Origin: Allomyces macrogynus ATCC 38327
Taxonomy: Eukaryota > Blastocladiomycota > Blastocladiomycetes > Blastocladiales > Blastocladiaceae
Assembly (NCBI GenBank): GCA_000151295.1
Contig: GG745352.1
Coordinates: 664,658-728,657 of the forward strand
Length of the DNA: 64,000 bases
Direction: 5' to 3'
Position 1 is the stretch's first letter. Each line of letters begins with the position of its first letter. The position numbers and the translations under genes were made by a program. The notes beneath the pieces are model-generated. The model searched no databases, was not told the DNA's origin, and worked only from the letters and a program-made list of their open reading frames with translations. Below, piece after piece: positions 1 to 9,035 of the stretch.

Positions 1-325
1 GAGGGTCCAGTGTCCAGATATGCAAAACCGACTGGACTGATCCCAAGCGTACCCGCATCGCACCCGAGTCCCCGTGTTGGCGCTGATCTTCAAAGATGTT
101 ATCGGTCGGCAGCTCAAAGCGCCGTCTCAATCTGTCGCGCGATGCGGTCCGGGTCGGCCGCGGGCAAGTCGACCTTGTTGAGGATCGGCACGATTTCGAG
201 ATCTTGAGCCAAATGCGAGATAGAAATTGGCGACCGTTTGCGCCTGGATGCCTTGACTCGCATCGACGAGCAAGAGCGCAACTTGGCACGCAGACAGCGA
301 GCGTGACACTGGAAGTTTCGAAGAA
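1..325 (-). pseudogene. GUF1/LepA (mitochondrial elongation factor 4) GTPase fragment, frame-broken
   Basis: On the minus strand, three successive frames together give the middle of the GTP-binding domain of a LepA/GUF1 translation factor. The first (about 320-211) carries VSRSLSACQ and the stretch [20 protein letters not shown], which in the family follows the G3 motif. The second (about 209-118) carries the G4 motif as ILNKVD followed by LPAADPDR. The third (about 98-60) carries G5 as SANTG. Each change of frame can be explained by one extra base (near 210, 118 and 98). The part before VSRSL, including the P-loop and DTPGH, is missing, and the RasGEF frame starts there on the other strand. 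GUF1 normally back-translocates mitochondrial ribosomes. This is either a truncated pseudogene or a real exon damaged by sequencing indels; the remainder would lie left of the window. Confidence 0.7.
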
Positions 326-399
326 AAGTTGCTCATTTGGAACTTGAAGCTAGGTTCGAGAGATTGGAATACAGTGAATTGGTCCGCGTCATACGAGAA

Positions 400-1836
400 A
401 TGCGCTCTGTCCGCGGTAGTCCCGGCGGCCGAAGCAGCACGACGAGCCCCACCGTCAAGGGTAGCCCGACGCTCTCAACCATCTCCACGCTTGCGCTTGA
501 TCCGGCCATGGAAGCGCGGTATCCAGCGCTCGCGGAACTCGCGAGCGAGTACATGGCCGGCGGCGGCGCCGCGACCGACAAGGACGATCGCGGCACCGCG
601 CGTCGACGCGGGACCTTGCGCGCGATGCCGCGGGCCTCGGCGATGAGCGCCGACTCGGACGACGATATGGCCGCGGGTGGCGGGACCGCGCCGGCACCCA
701 GTAGTTCGCCGCGGCCAGCGTCGGCGCCAACGCCCGGTGGAGTCGCGTCGGCGGTGGCCGCGGCGCGGGCGGGTGCGTATTCAGCGCTCGCGCGGTCGTC
801 GGCGGCGTTGACGGCGGGCACACTCGCGGTGCCCTGGGTGATGCGTGTGCGGTCGGCGGAACTCGCGCAACACTTGTCGATTGTCGAGCAGGTGCGTGTG
901 CGGCGAATTGATTGGACCGAGCTGTTGGATGTGGCCGTCGGGAACCATCCGCTCGCGCGAGCGACGGGGAACTTGTTTGGCGGTGCGGCCGGAACGGTTG
1001 TGGGGCCACCGGACGATGTCGATAATGTGCGGCACGTGATTGAATGGTTCAATCTCGTTTGCCAGTGGGTGTCGACGCAGGTGCTGAGCGTACCCGAGGC
1101 GGCTCTGCGCGCGAAAGTGATCGAGAAGCTGATCAAGGTGGCTGCCAAGTGCGCGCAGTATTGCAATTACTCGACGCTCATGGCCATCACGCTCGCGTTG
1201 CAGTCGCCGTCGGTCGATCGGCTCAAGCGCACGTGGGCGCGGGTTGCCGCCGATAAGCAGGCGACGCTCGCTGACTTGGTCGACTTGACCTCGCCTTTCC
1301 ACAATTTCCGGAAATTGCGCGCGGCCATGGCCGAGGCCACGTCGGGCGTGCCCTTTATCGGTATTTACCTGTCGGACCTGCTCATTAACACCGAAGTGCC
1401 TGGGACCGTCGCCGTCAGCGACTTGGCGCCGGGTTCCACGGACGCGGACGGCGAAGAGGGCGCGCGCGCGCGACACTACCGCGCGGTCGCAGCGGCACTG
1501 ACGGCGGTCAAGCTCGCGCCGCGGTCAACGTTACCCGACGCGACGGTGCTCGTGGACCTCGAGCCGGCGCTGACGACGCTCGTCAACTGGCAGAAATTCA
1601 AGACCATGACGAAAGTGATCAAGCAGTTCCGCACGGCGCTCGAGGCGCCGAGTTATGCGGTCACGGGCGCGTGGCCGCTCAAGGAGGACGTGTTTTGGCG
1701 CATCTTGGACGTACCGAACCAGGTGCTCGACGTGCATGAACTCGAGGCACGGTCGTTCCAGTTTGAGCCGTCGATGCGGCGCAGTGTCGTGCCGCCGGCG
1801 CCCGCAACGACAACGGTGGGGGCGGGGGACGAGTGA
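400..1836 (+). CDS. Ras guanine-nucleotide exchange factor (CDC25-type RasGEF domain)
   Basis: The catalytic CDC25/RasGEF domain occupies roughly residues 149-430, counting from the ATG at 400. It opens with [14 protein letters not shown], continues with the [10 protein letters not shown] and NYSTLMAI helices, SVDRLKRTW, and ends with [11 protein letters not shown], in the usual order. Such domains activate Ras-family GTPases by releasing GDP at membranes. The first 150 residues are Ser/Pro/Ala-rich and probably disordered. The frame is open upstream to 307 with no ATG before 400, so the true 5' end may be an intron acceptor near 307-340 and earlier exons may be missing. No SH3 or PH domain is visible. 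The last residues, after the domain, are Pro/Thr-rich. Confidence 0.85.
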   Translation: MRSVRGSPGGRSSTTSPTVKGSPTLSTISTLALDPAMEARYPALAELASEYMAGGGAATDKDDRGTARRRGTLRAMPRASAMSADSDDDMAAGGGTAPAPSSSPRPASAPTPGGVASAVAAARAGAYSALARSSAALTAGTLAVPWVMRVRSAELAQHLSIVEQVRVRRIDWTELLDVAVGNHPLARATGNLFGGAAGTVVGPPDDVDNVRHVIEWFNLVCQWVSTQVLSVPEAALRAKVIEKLIKVAAKCAQYCNYSTLMAITLALQSPSVDRLKRTWARVAADKQATLADLVDLTSPFHNFRKLRAAMAEATSGVPFIGIYLSDLLINTEVPGTVAVSDLAPGSTDADGEEGARARHYRAVAAALTAVKLAPRSTLPDATVLVDLEPALTTLVNWQKFKTMTKVIKQFRTALEAPSYAVTGAWPLKEDVFWRILDVPNQVLDVHELEARSFQFEPSMRRSVVPPAPATTTVGAGDE

Positions 1837-2849
1837 GGGGGACCATGTTTTTTGTGTTTATTTTCTGTTCTCATTCTTTTTGAGGGAGGGATGCGGGAGA
1901 GCGCGCGTGTACGTACACATACTCATCATCAGGTTTTAGATTTGGCTTTGTCTCGCCGTTCGTTCTGGAATCGGAATCCGTTTTTGTCCAACGCGTCGTG
2001 TCGCTGTTGTCGCTTCATCCCGTCTGCCGTCACGAAACCTCTATCCGTGCGCACCCTTCAAAAGTTGGACTCAGCAAACTGGAGGGATCACATGCAGCTG
2101 CGGGCCCACCAACGACAAGGTATGAGAATAGAGGACAGCCTCCGCGAGTATTGGACAGTTTCCGCGAGTATTTGCGCGAGCCGGCAATGCCCTCCGACGT
2201 GTGTCCAGTCAATTCTCCACCCGGTCAAACGAGGTCAAAGAACAGATTTGGTGCACTTGCGACCGTTGCAGGCCACCGCGGGCTCTCGACCTGCCGAAAT
2301 GGACGACATCAGCCAGCTTGAACGCCAGCTCGCGTGCTCTGGCACGGTCGGCCCGTCTGTCTACTTTTGCATGAAAATGCCGACCGTTGCGCCCTCAGGC
2401 AACTCCCGCGCTGTCTTGTCCGAGTGGGACATGCACGAGGAGGTTGTCAAGCACGTCCTGGGGCAGAACGATCAGAACGATCAGCCGGCCGCTGCCAAGA
2501 CGCTTGTGGATGAAGCCACCCGCCCATGTTAACTCGACCATGTTGGGCAACGACGACTCGACGTCATTGCCTAATCGTTCGGCCTCCCGCGACGATACCC
2601 TCTCCCGATCGTCGAGAACCGGGACATGATCTGCAGCGCGCTTGATGCCATGGCTGGCATATTGGGATCCGCACCTCAGCAATGCCATTTGACGCATCCA
2701 GGACTGGTCCAAGGTTCACAGCACCCAAAACGTCAAGCGAACGGTGCATCGAAAAGTCTGCATTGACAAGCCCTGCCATCAGGAAATCCCAGTTGGTGTA
2801 CAACTTCCAAAATCAACGAATCAACAGCAACAAATGCGGGAACCGCTCT
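1837..2849. other. Intergenic stretch without a supportable gene
   Basis: About 1 kb with short open frames in several phases, the longest on the plus strand from about 1852 to 2532. None shows a recognisable motif. The stretch precedes the packaging-ATPase relic and could be its decayed flank, but nothing in it supports a call. Confidence 0.4.
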
Positions 2850-3592
2850 CGCAGACGATGAATGGACATGAATTTGACGCGAATGTCGGAGCTCATCCAT
2901 ATAACTGCACCATTGCAGGAAGCCGGAAGGGCACAATGGCAAGTGTCGTCGACCAGGAAAGTGTTTGATCCTTCGCTAAAGAGCTGAAGTTTGTAGGTTT
3001 CTAAGAGAATGGTCGCAGAGCACTTGGGCATGTTGATATGTTGATATGACTACCGTCACTGCTACCGACCTGGAGCTGCTCGCTGTGTCGCGTGACTGCT
3101 TTATTCACGAGGTTGACAAAATGGAGGCCAGATTAAAGGAAATCGCCATGCTCCAGGACCCCAAAAAGCGCGACTTTACCAAGCACCCTGGGACCATTGA
3201 CAATATCCCCATTGTGCTCGATGACATTGTAGGCACTAAGTTTGCCCGCCCGTGCTTCCTTGACAGCTTCATTGCGCTGTCACGCCATCGAAAATGCTCC
3301 ATGATTATGTCAGTGCAGCTGTTCAAGGCCATTTCCCCACTTGCTCGCAACAACATGTCGTATTATGTGCTGTTCGAGACATAACAAAAACGAGCTGCAG
3401 ACCATTTATGATGCATGTGGAGGTCTGTTCACATGGGAAGAGTTTCTGGCAGTGTGCAACAAAATCTTTGCAATGCCACATGCCACACTGAACATCATTA
3501 TGCAGAACCCAGGCGTCAGGTACTGCTACAACAATTCATTCCACTCGTTTATTATGCGAGAACAACATGAGCAGGAGGATGAATACTCGTAA
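2850..3592 (+). pseudogene. Decayed A32-like (FtsK/HerA superfamily) viral genome-packaging ATPase
   Basis: The frame from 3046 holds a Walker B strand (IVLDDI), the segment SRHRKCSMIMSVQ that matches the RHxxhshhhhhQ motif of nucleocytoplasmic large DNA virus and Polinton packaging ATPases, and a following ARNNMSYYVLFE segment corresponding to their R-x-N strand. A stop at 3382-3384 ends this frame. The family-like sequence continues one frame over from about 3385 to the stop at 3592 (from KNELQTIYDACGG). Upstream near 2912-2945 a glycine-rich IAGSRKGT could be the remains of the P-loop, but the frame between it and 3046 is broken. These ATPases pump viral DNA into capsids. With one frameshift, a damaged P-loop and no intact start, this is a relic. 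The host is a fungus, so the donor is probably a large DNA virus or Polinton-like element of fungi or their relatives. Confidence 0.72.
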
Positions 3593-3626
3593 TTTTTTTT
3601 CTTTGCAAGTTTGTAAACCCCCCAAC

Positions 3627-3896
3627 ATGACTTCACCCGTGACACACTTTGCCAACGTCCTCCTGACATCACTTGGCAAGGAGATGATATACACTCCGCC
3701 CAAGCAAGCGCCAGCAGCTGTCTGCACGACCATCAATTTCCCGTGTACTCAGGGTTCTGCATTCTCTGCATCTGGCAATGGTGGGGCATGCCCAGAGACA
3801 TCAATCGAAGTGGTCGTGGTGGGGGGTTCATTGAGGTGGTGGTCCAGGACCGGCGTGGACCTAGGACAGCAGTTTGGACCTAGGGCAGGGTCCTAG
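3627..3896 (+). CDS. Hypothetical small ORF downstream of the packaging ATPase
   Basis: An open frame starting with ATG at 3627, 35 bases after the ATPase relic stops, in the same orientation and with the same lower CpG content. The first 45 residues (MTSPVTHFANVLL...) read like a normal protein. The remainder is Gly/Ser-rich and runs into a repeat containing tggacctagg. I do not recognise it. It could be another gene of the same virus-like element or chance coding. It ends at the stop just before the chromodomain frame opens. Confidence 0.25.
   Translation: MTSPVTHFANVLLTSLGKEMIYTPPKQAPAAVCTTINFPCTQGSAFSASGNGGACPETSIEVVVVGGSLRWWSRTGVDLGQQFGPRAGS
3856..3896. repeat. Short direct repeat (tggacctagg, two copies)
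   Basis: The 10-mer tggacctagg occurs near 3856 and again near 3875, followed by a further cctaggg. The core CCTAGG is palindromic. It separates the ATPase-side ORF from the chromodomain ORF. Confidence 0.5.
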
Positions 3897-4217
3897 GGCA
3901 CAAGTGGTGCTGACCTTAAGGTTGGCGCCAGTACTGACAATGAACACAGGTGGGCACCAGTGACAGCTGATGAACCCGAGTGTGTGCTGTGCGAGGGCAC
4001 GACGGGCCGACGCGGCGAGGGCGACACGTTGTACTTGATCAAATGGCGGCAGCGTGTGATCAGGGAGTCGACGTGGGAGTGCGCTGAAGACTTGTGCAAA
4101 GATGCGGATGCGGTCAAGAAATGGCGCGAATACTGTGCGAGGACGCTGGGCGCGCAGGTGCTGTCGGGCGTCAAGGCCGGCAAGCCGACAGCCATGGCGT
4201 TGAGGTCGCTGCAGTAG
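3897..4217 (+). CDS. Chromodomain protein fragment, possibly an integrase C-terminus
   Basis: The open frame from 3897 contains a chromodomain. DTLYLIKWRQ is followed by ESTWECAEDL and a helix (DADAVKKWREYCA), matching the YLVKWKG...STWEP..NL pattern with the aromatic-cage residues Tyr, Trp and Trp. There is no clear ATG in front of it: the frame opens after a stop at 3894, and a GTG stands at 3960. Isolated chromodomains of this kind usually end the integrase of chromoviral Ty3/gypsy retrotransposons or of Polintons. Lying 300 bp downstream of a packaging-ATPase relic, a Polinton-like source is attractive but unproven, since no integrase core is visible. It could also be an independent gene remnant. 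Confidence 0.55.
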   Translation, partial: GTSGADLKVGASTDNEHRWAPVTADEPECVLCEGTTGRRGEGDTLYLIKWRQRVIRESTWECAEDLCKDADAVKKWREYCARTLGAQVLSGVKAGKPTAMALRSLQ

Positions 4218-4515
4218 TGGTTGGTGTGGTTGCTGAGTGAAGGAGTGATCAGGACCCAACACGTTGTGCGCCTCGGACGGGCAGGGAGGGAGTTGTTGGC
4301 ACCTATGCAAGCGTCCCCCGCTTGAGCCCTGCCAACACGTGGTCCCCAATGAGGCGCATCAGGTGAGGCATCCTTCCTAGTTAAGAGGGACGCCGTTGTG
4401 CTCAATACATCCTTACGCAATCCTCCTCGAAGTATCAGCCAGGCCCGTCCCGGTCGTATCACGTCGGCCATCCACACTCAATCGCCGCAAGGACAATCCT
4501 TGCCCAATAATTCCA

Positions 4516-6303
4516 ATGCATCTGCAAGACTTGCCGCATGATGTTCTTTATCGCGTCGCCGCGTTCCTCTGCCAGTTTGACCGACTCGCTGTGCTGAACC
4601 TCGCACTTGCCGCGCCCAACTTTTACGCTCCAAGCCTTCAAGTTGCCATTCGTAATGCCGAGACAACGTCTCGCCTTGACGCTGTTCATTTTGCCTCCAA
4701 CACGCCTGATGCTGTCGATATCAACATAAGTTGCGTTGGTCAAATTGTGAACGTGCGCTCAGAATCGACAAGCAAGCATCAGTGGTGCCTTGTGTTGGTG
4801 CCTCGAGCGTCAGACCGGGCGCTGGTGCCTGATCGACTGGGCGAACCTCGCACGTTCTATCCGAACATCGTTGCAGCGTCATCGCTGTGGTCTCTCTTGC
4901 TGTTCCCAGAAACACAAGTCCGCTCGTACTCTGCAGTGATACTCGAGACCGATTCAGAGAGTTGTTATGTTCCGCCGCAATGCACCAGTCTAAATCTCTT
5001 TTGTTCTGCGTCGCTGGATCGGTTCCCGACCATCCCTCGGACAATCGTGAAGCTGGCGCTTCACATGGACGAAATGACGTTGACCTCACCAGGATCAGCT
5101 TCGGAACCGCATGTTGGATGTCAGGGCATGCCTGTCGCAGCTGCCCAAGTGTTGCCCCATCTTCGCGATCTGCAACTGACGTTTGGTCCAGTTTTTTCAA
5201 TCACCGAGGACGGTGCCGCCGCCCTCAAGCTTTCCTTTGATTTGGTCCCCTTGACGCTCACGTCGCTCATGCTGCAAGGTATTGGTCCAGCGGGGTTGCA
5301 TGCAGCCGCTGATCTTGTCCGGCAACTGCCGTCGCTCGCGATGCTCACGCTCGACTCGCTGCGCAGCGTCAACGGTGTGATTGCCGTCTTGTCCGCCCTG
5401 CCGCGGAATGGGTTTGGGCACTTGTACGTGACGCTGTACAGCCGCGACAATTTTGAGCTCGAGTATGATGGTGAGAGCCAGGACGAAATGCACGCCAAAC
5501 TTGCGGCGAGTTTTCCAGAGTCGGTGAACCAGTTTTCGTTTTATTCGACGCTCGATTTACCACACCTACCTCTGACCAAGCATGCACTTTTGGTCGATGT
5601 CGAGACCTTGGTGAAACTCGATCCGCTCCCATTTGCACCGACGCTTCGCCGCCTCGAGCTGTACTCATATCATGACTACCTCACAGACACGGACACGAAT
5701 ATTCTTGTTCGTGTTTTTGAGCACCTGCCCGCGACCCTCACGCACCTCAAGGTGCGCGATAATGCTCTTCCTAGCCGGGCGATGGTGGCCCTTGCTCTCC
5801 ATCTGCCGCCCAAACTTGAGTCGCTGAGTCTGATTTACTGCGACCTCACCGCGGCCAACATGGACGACTACTTGACGGGCCAGTGGCCAGACACGCTTTG
5901 CAGGCTCACCCTTTCCGGCAATTATTTCACGGAGTGTCTCCCGACCATCCCATTTGGCATTCGCTCCTTGTCCGTGTCCGTTGCCGAGGCCCTGCTAAAG
6001 ACGGGTGGCGAAGCGATTGTGACGACGTGGGTTGCGTCGCTTCCGTCGTCATTGCGCGTGTTGGATTTGCATTGGACCCGTTTGCTGCCGAACGCCGACC
6101 CGCTCGCGTCCATTTTGCTCCAGCACCTGAACATCCGGGTGCCGGGTCATACGCGTCGCGTCCAGTTGCGAATCGTCATGTCGATGGTGAGCGCCGAAAT
6201 GCTGGTGCGGTTGCGCGACAAGTTTGATCTGGTCGACGCGAATATGGTGCGAGTGTCTGATGTCCGGCCGCACCCGTCCTTCACAGAATGTGTTTTCGAA
6301 TGA
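4516..6303 (+). CDS. F-box-like/leucine-rich-repeat protein, subfamily I (intact copy)
   Basis: A 595-residue single-exon protein. The ATG at 4516 is chosen because it immediately precedes the conserved MHLQDLPHDVLYRVAAFL start shared with paralogs. Residues 1-45 form an F-box-like helix block ending LALAAPNFYAPSLQVAIRN. A central domain has the family signatures VGQIVN and LVLVPRA, then WSLLLFPETQVRSYS and VPPQCTSLNL. From about residue 170 to the end there are irregular LRRs (LTSLMLQGIG, LRRLELYSY, LTHLKVRDN, LESLSLIYCDL, LRVLDLHW). F-box/LRR proteins usually recruit substrates to SCF ubiquitin ligases; this is inferred from architecture only. A dead tandem duplicate follows at 6783. Confidence 0.8.
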   Translation: MHLQDLPHDVLYRVAAFLCQFDRLAVLNLALAAPNFYAPSLQVAIRNAETTSRLDAVHFASNTPDAVDINISCVGQIVNVRSESTSKHQWCLVLVPRASDRALVPDRLGEPRTFYPNIVAASSLWSLLLFPETQVRSYSAVILETDSESCYVPPQCTSLNLFCSASLDRFPTIPRTIVKLALHMDEMTLTSPGSASEPHVGCQGMPVAAAQVLPHLRDLQLTFGPVFSITEDGAAALKLSFDLVPLTLTSLMLQGIGPAGLHAAADLVRQLPSLAMLTLDSLRSVNGVIAVLSALPRNGFGHLYVTLYSRDNFELEYDGESQDEMHAKLAASFPESVNQFSFYSTLDLPHLPLTKHALLVDVETLVKLDPLPFAPTLRRLELYSYHDYLTDTDTNILVRVFEHLPATLTHLKVRDNALPSRAMVALALHLPPKLESLSLIYCDLTAANMDDYLTGQWPDTLCRLTLSGNYFTECLPTIPFGIRSLSVSVAEALLKTGGEAIVTTWVASLPSSLRVLDLHWTRLLPNADPLASILLQHLNIRVPGHTRRVQLRIVMSMVSAEMLVRLRDKFDLVDANMVRVSDVRPHPSFTECVFE

Positions 6304-6782
6304 TAAATACTATTGGTTTCGCTTGCCGACTTGTTTGCCCTCATCAGCTCGCACACCGCGGCCCTCCGCATCCTGCATGATCCTTCTGCTTGTGTTGGTG
6401 CGACACTGGACAGTCTTTTGGCATGGATGACCGGTTCATGTTGCTTTGTGCCTGAGATGGCATGGTCATCAGTCCTGGACAGTGTGAACACAAGAGACAG
6501 CGCATGGTCGAGCTTCATTGGCTTTGTTTTGCTCAGATACCCAGCAAGCTGGGACTCGACCTTTCGTCTTCTCGACGCCGAGAGTATTGAGCAAGGCATT
6601 CGATCATCGCGCGGGCCACAAATTTGCAATATGGCAACGCTCCTTAATGACATGAGTGAACTTGATTCGCCGCCTTTTCAAGTCGAGTCAACAGGTTTGA
6701 CCTAAGTAGTCCGATCTTGGCAACTCAAACCCTCCGACCCTTCACATCTGCAGATGCCATGACCACCTCCGACCCAAGCCCA
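6304..6782. other. Spacer between tandem LRR copies
   Basis: About 480 bp between the stop of the intact copy and the start of its duplicate. Open frames here have no recognisable motif. It probably holds the terminator of the first gene and the promoter remnant of the second. Confidence 0.4.
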
Positions 6783-8550
6783 ATGAATCTCAAAGACTTG
6801 CCGTACGACATTCTGTATCATGTTGCGTCGTTCCACTGCTCGCTCGACCAGATCGCTGCATTGCATCTCGCGCTGGCCGCTCCCGGCTGCTACGCCCTGG
6901 GCCTTCAGGCTGCAATCAGGAACGAAGCGAACTGGCCGGGGCTGTCATCGCGCTCTAAGGTGCTTCAAATCTCTTTTGACGCACCCAATCTCGTCAATAT
7001 CAATAATGATAGCGTCGGGCAAGTTGTGAACGCGCAAACAGAGGCAGCAGGGCAACCTCAATGGCGCCTTGTGCTGGTCCCTCGACAGGAACCAAGTCGC
7101 ACGCTTACTTCCGTTTCATTCAATGACACTGACTTCCTCAGCACGGTCAGGGTGACTGCGTCAACACGATGGTCGCTCTTGTCAATCCCTGATCGTCTGA
7201 TTCGATCGTTCTCAGTGGATGTGTTCCGCGACAATTTGCAGAGCTGCTAAGTGTCTTCGCAGTGCGCCAACCTACGGCTCTTTGTTGCTGCATCGTTTGA
7301 TCGGCTCGACATTTTCATTCCTCAATCTGTTGTGAAGTTGATGCTTCACATGGAAGACCTGGGAGGCCGTGTGTCGCAGTCCCAAGGTGGACGTGACGTG
7401 CTACCATCTGCAGCGACTTGTCAATTTCTGCCCCATCGCGACCTGCAACTGGCGTGTCAGCGCGACTTCTCGAGCAGCAACGAGGGGGTCGCAGCCATCA
7501 AGCGTGTCTTTGACTTGGTTCCAATTACACTCACGTAGCTCATGCAAGGTTTGGGCGTGGTGGGGCTGCACGCGGTTGCTGATCTTGTCCACCAGCTCCC
7601 GTCACTTACCATGATCACACTTGACGTGCTGCTCAGTGCTAAGGGTGTGATTGAAGTCTTATCCGCGCTGCCGCGGAATAGGCTTGACTTCTTGCATCTG
7701 ACGCACCACAATCGCGGCGAATTTGAGCTCGAGTATGGCGGCGAGAGCGAGTGCGACGTTCACGCCCAGCTTGTCGCGAGTTTCCCGGCGTCGGTGAAAC
7801 GGCTCTCGTACTATTCGACACTGAAGTTGCCGCGCTTGCCATTGGCGACGCATGCGCTCCTTACCGACGTTGAGACTCTGGCGATGCTCGACCCGCTTCC
7901 GTTTGCGCCAACGCTCCGCCGTCTCGAGCTCTATTCGAATCACGACTACATCTCGGATGCGGACCCTCTTGTCCGTGTCTTTGGGAGCCTCCCCACGACT
8001 CTGACGCGTCTCAAGGTGCACGAGAATGCTCTGCCGGGCCGGGCTCTTGCCGCGGTAGTGCAATCTTTGCCACCCCGGTTCGAGTCACTCAGTTTAATCT
8101 TCTGCGACTTGACCGCGGCTGTCATGGACCAGCATCTAACCAACCGGTGGCCGTCGACGCTGCGCAAGCCGAACCTGTACGGCAACTACTCCAAGTCGGG
8201 CCTCCCAGCCGTCCCGTTTGGGTTCGCTTCCTGTCCGTTTCGGTGGCCGAGGCCCTGCGCCATACTGGCGGCGTGGAGGTCGTGACGGTGTGGGCCGCAT
8301 CACTGCGCCCTGGACCTGCCTTGAGGCCGCTCGTCGGACAATGGCGACCTACTTGCCGCAATTTGCTGGAGCACCTGAACATCCGGTCGTCCGGTCGGAC
8401 CTGGCGCGTCCAGTTGCGGATCTACAAGGACGGTGAGCGTTGAGACGCTGGCGCTGTTGCATGACAAAAATTGATCTGGTGGACGCGTTTTGGCTTCAAG
8501 TTTCCTCCGACCGGCCGCACCCGTCCACTCCAGAGTTCATTTGTGAATAA
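6783..8550 (+). pseudogene. F-box-like/LRR subfamily I, tandem duplicate of the 4516 gene, disabled
   Basis: Aligns over its whole length with the preceding gene (MNLKDLPYDILYHVASF at the start, a matching ...HPSTPEF...end at the stop 8548-8550). Disabling changes are explicit. A TAA at 7248-7250 replaces the Tyr codon of the SCYVPPQC motif. A TAG at 7539-7541 stands where the intact copy has a Ser codon (TCG), next to a three-base deletion. A single-base indel near 8222 shifts the frame so that FLSVSVAEALRHTGG is read one phase off. Further damage occurs near 8440-8470. Between the lesions the reading frame and LRR pattern are well kept, so inactivation is fairly recent. Confidence 0.88.
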
Positions 8551-9035
8551 TGGCGACGTTGATTGCATACTTCGTCGTTGCTGTTCTATCTCCCGCCGCG
8601 GTCCTGTATGTTCCCTTGTGCGCCAACGCTGCATTCTTGGTATTTTCGAGCGTGAAAGGCAGCGTCAGGCCAGGTTCCAACGCTCCGCGCCGGGGCCGTT
8701 TATATTTGTGGTATGGGCAAGAATCTTTCGTTACTTGATTCTTGATTTTGATCTTGTTCATGGTCATGGCATCATCAATTTGATCGTGCAAGTCGCCACC
8801 TACTCACGCAGCTCGGCAGCAACAGGCGAGGCCCCAGGGACCGGCGCTGCGCAAGTCGCCAAAACGACGCGGGGCCGAAACGACGCCATCCCACGCGCGA
8901 TAGACGGCACCAGCACGACAAGAAGCGAGACGGCAGCGGCACCCCCCGCATTCTCTCAGACGGCACCAGCACGCATTCGATCGGCCGGCATCTTTCGAGG
9001 ACTTCGGCATCAACCGCCGACAAACTGCCAACACC
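8551..9035. other. Intergenic region, promoter side of the 9036 gene
   Basis: About 485 bp. The first half is AT-richer and contains no gene-like frame. The second half is GC-rich and leads into the ATG at 9036. No TATA box is evident. Confidence 0.35.

Noticed and set aside
333..1166. 277-codon minus-strand frame
   Set aside because: Antisense of the RasGEF gene.
1852..2532. 226-codon plus-strand frame near the viral relic
   Set aside because: No recognisable motif, and it starts inside the RasGEF 3' region. I could not link it to a virus or transposon gene.
3960..4217. Chromodomain ORF as a stand-alone HP1-like gene
   Set aside because: No ATG, no chromoshadow domain and immediate neighbourhood to a viral-type relic make a mobile-element remnant more likely, though not proven.
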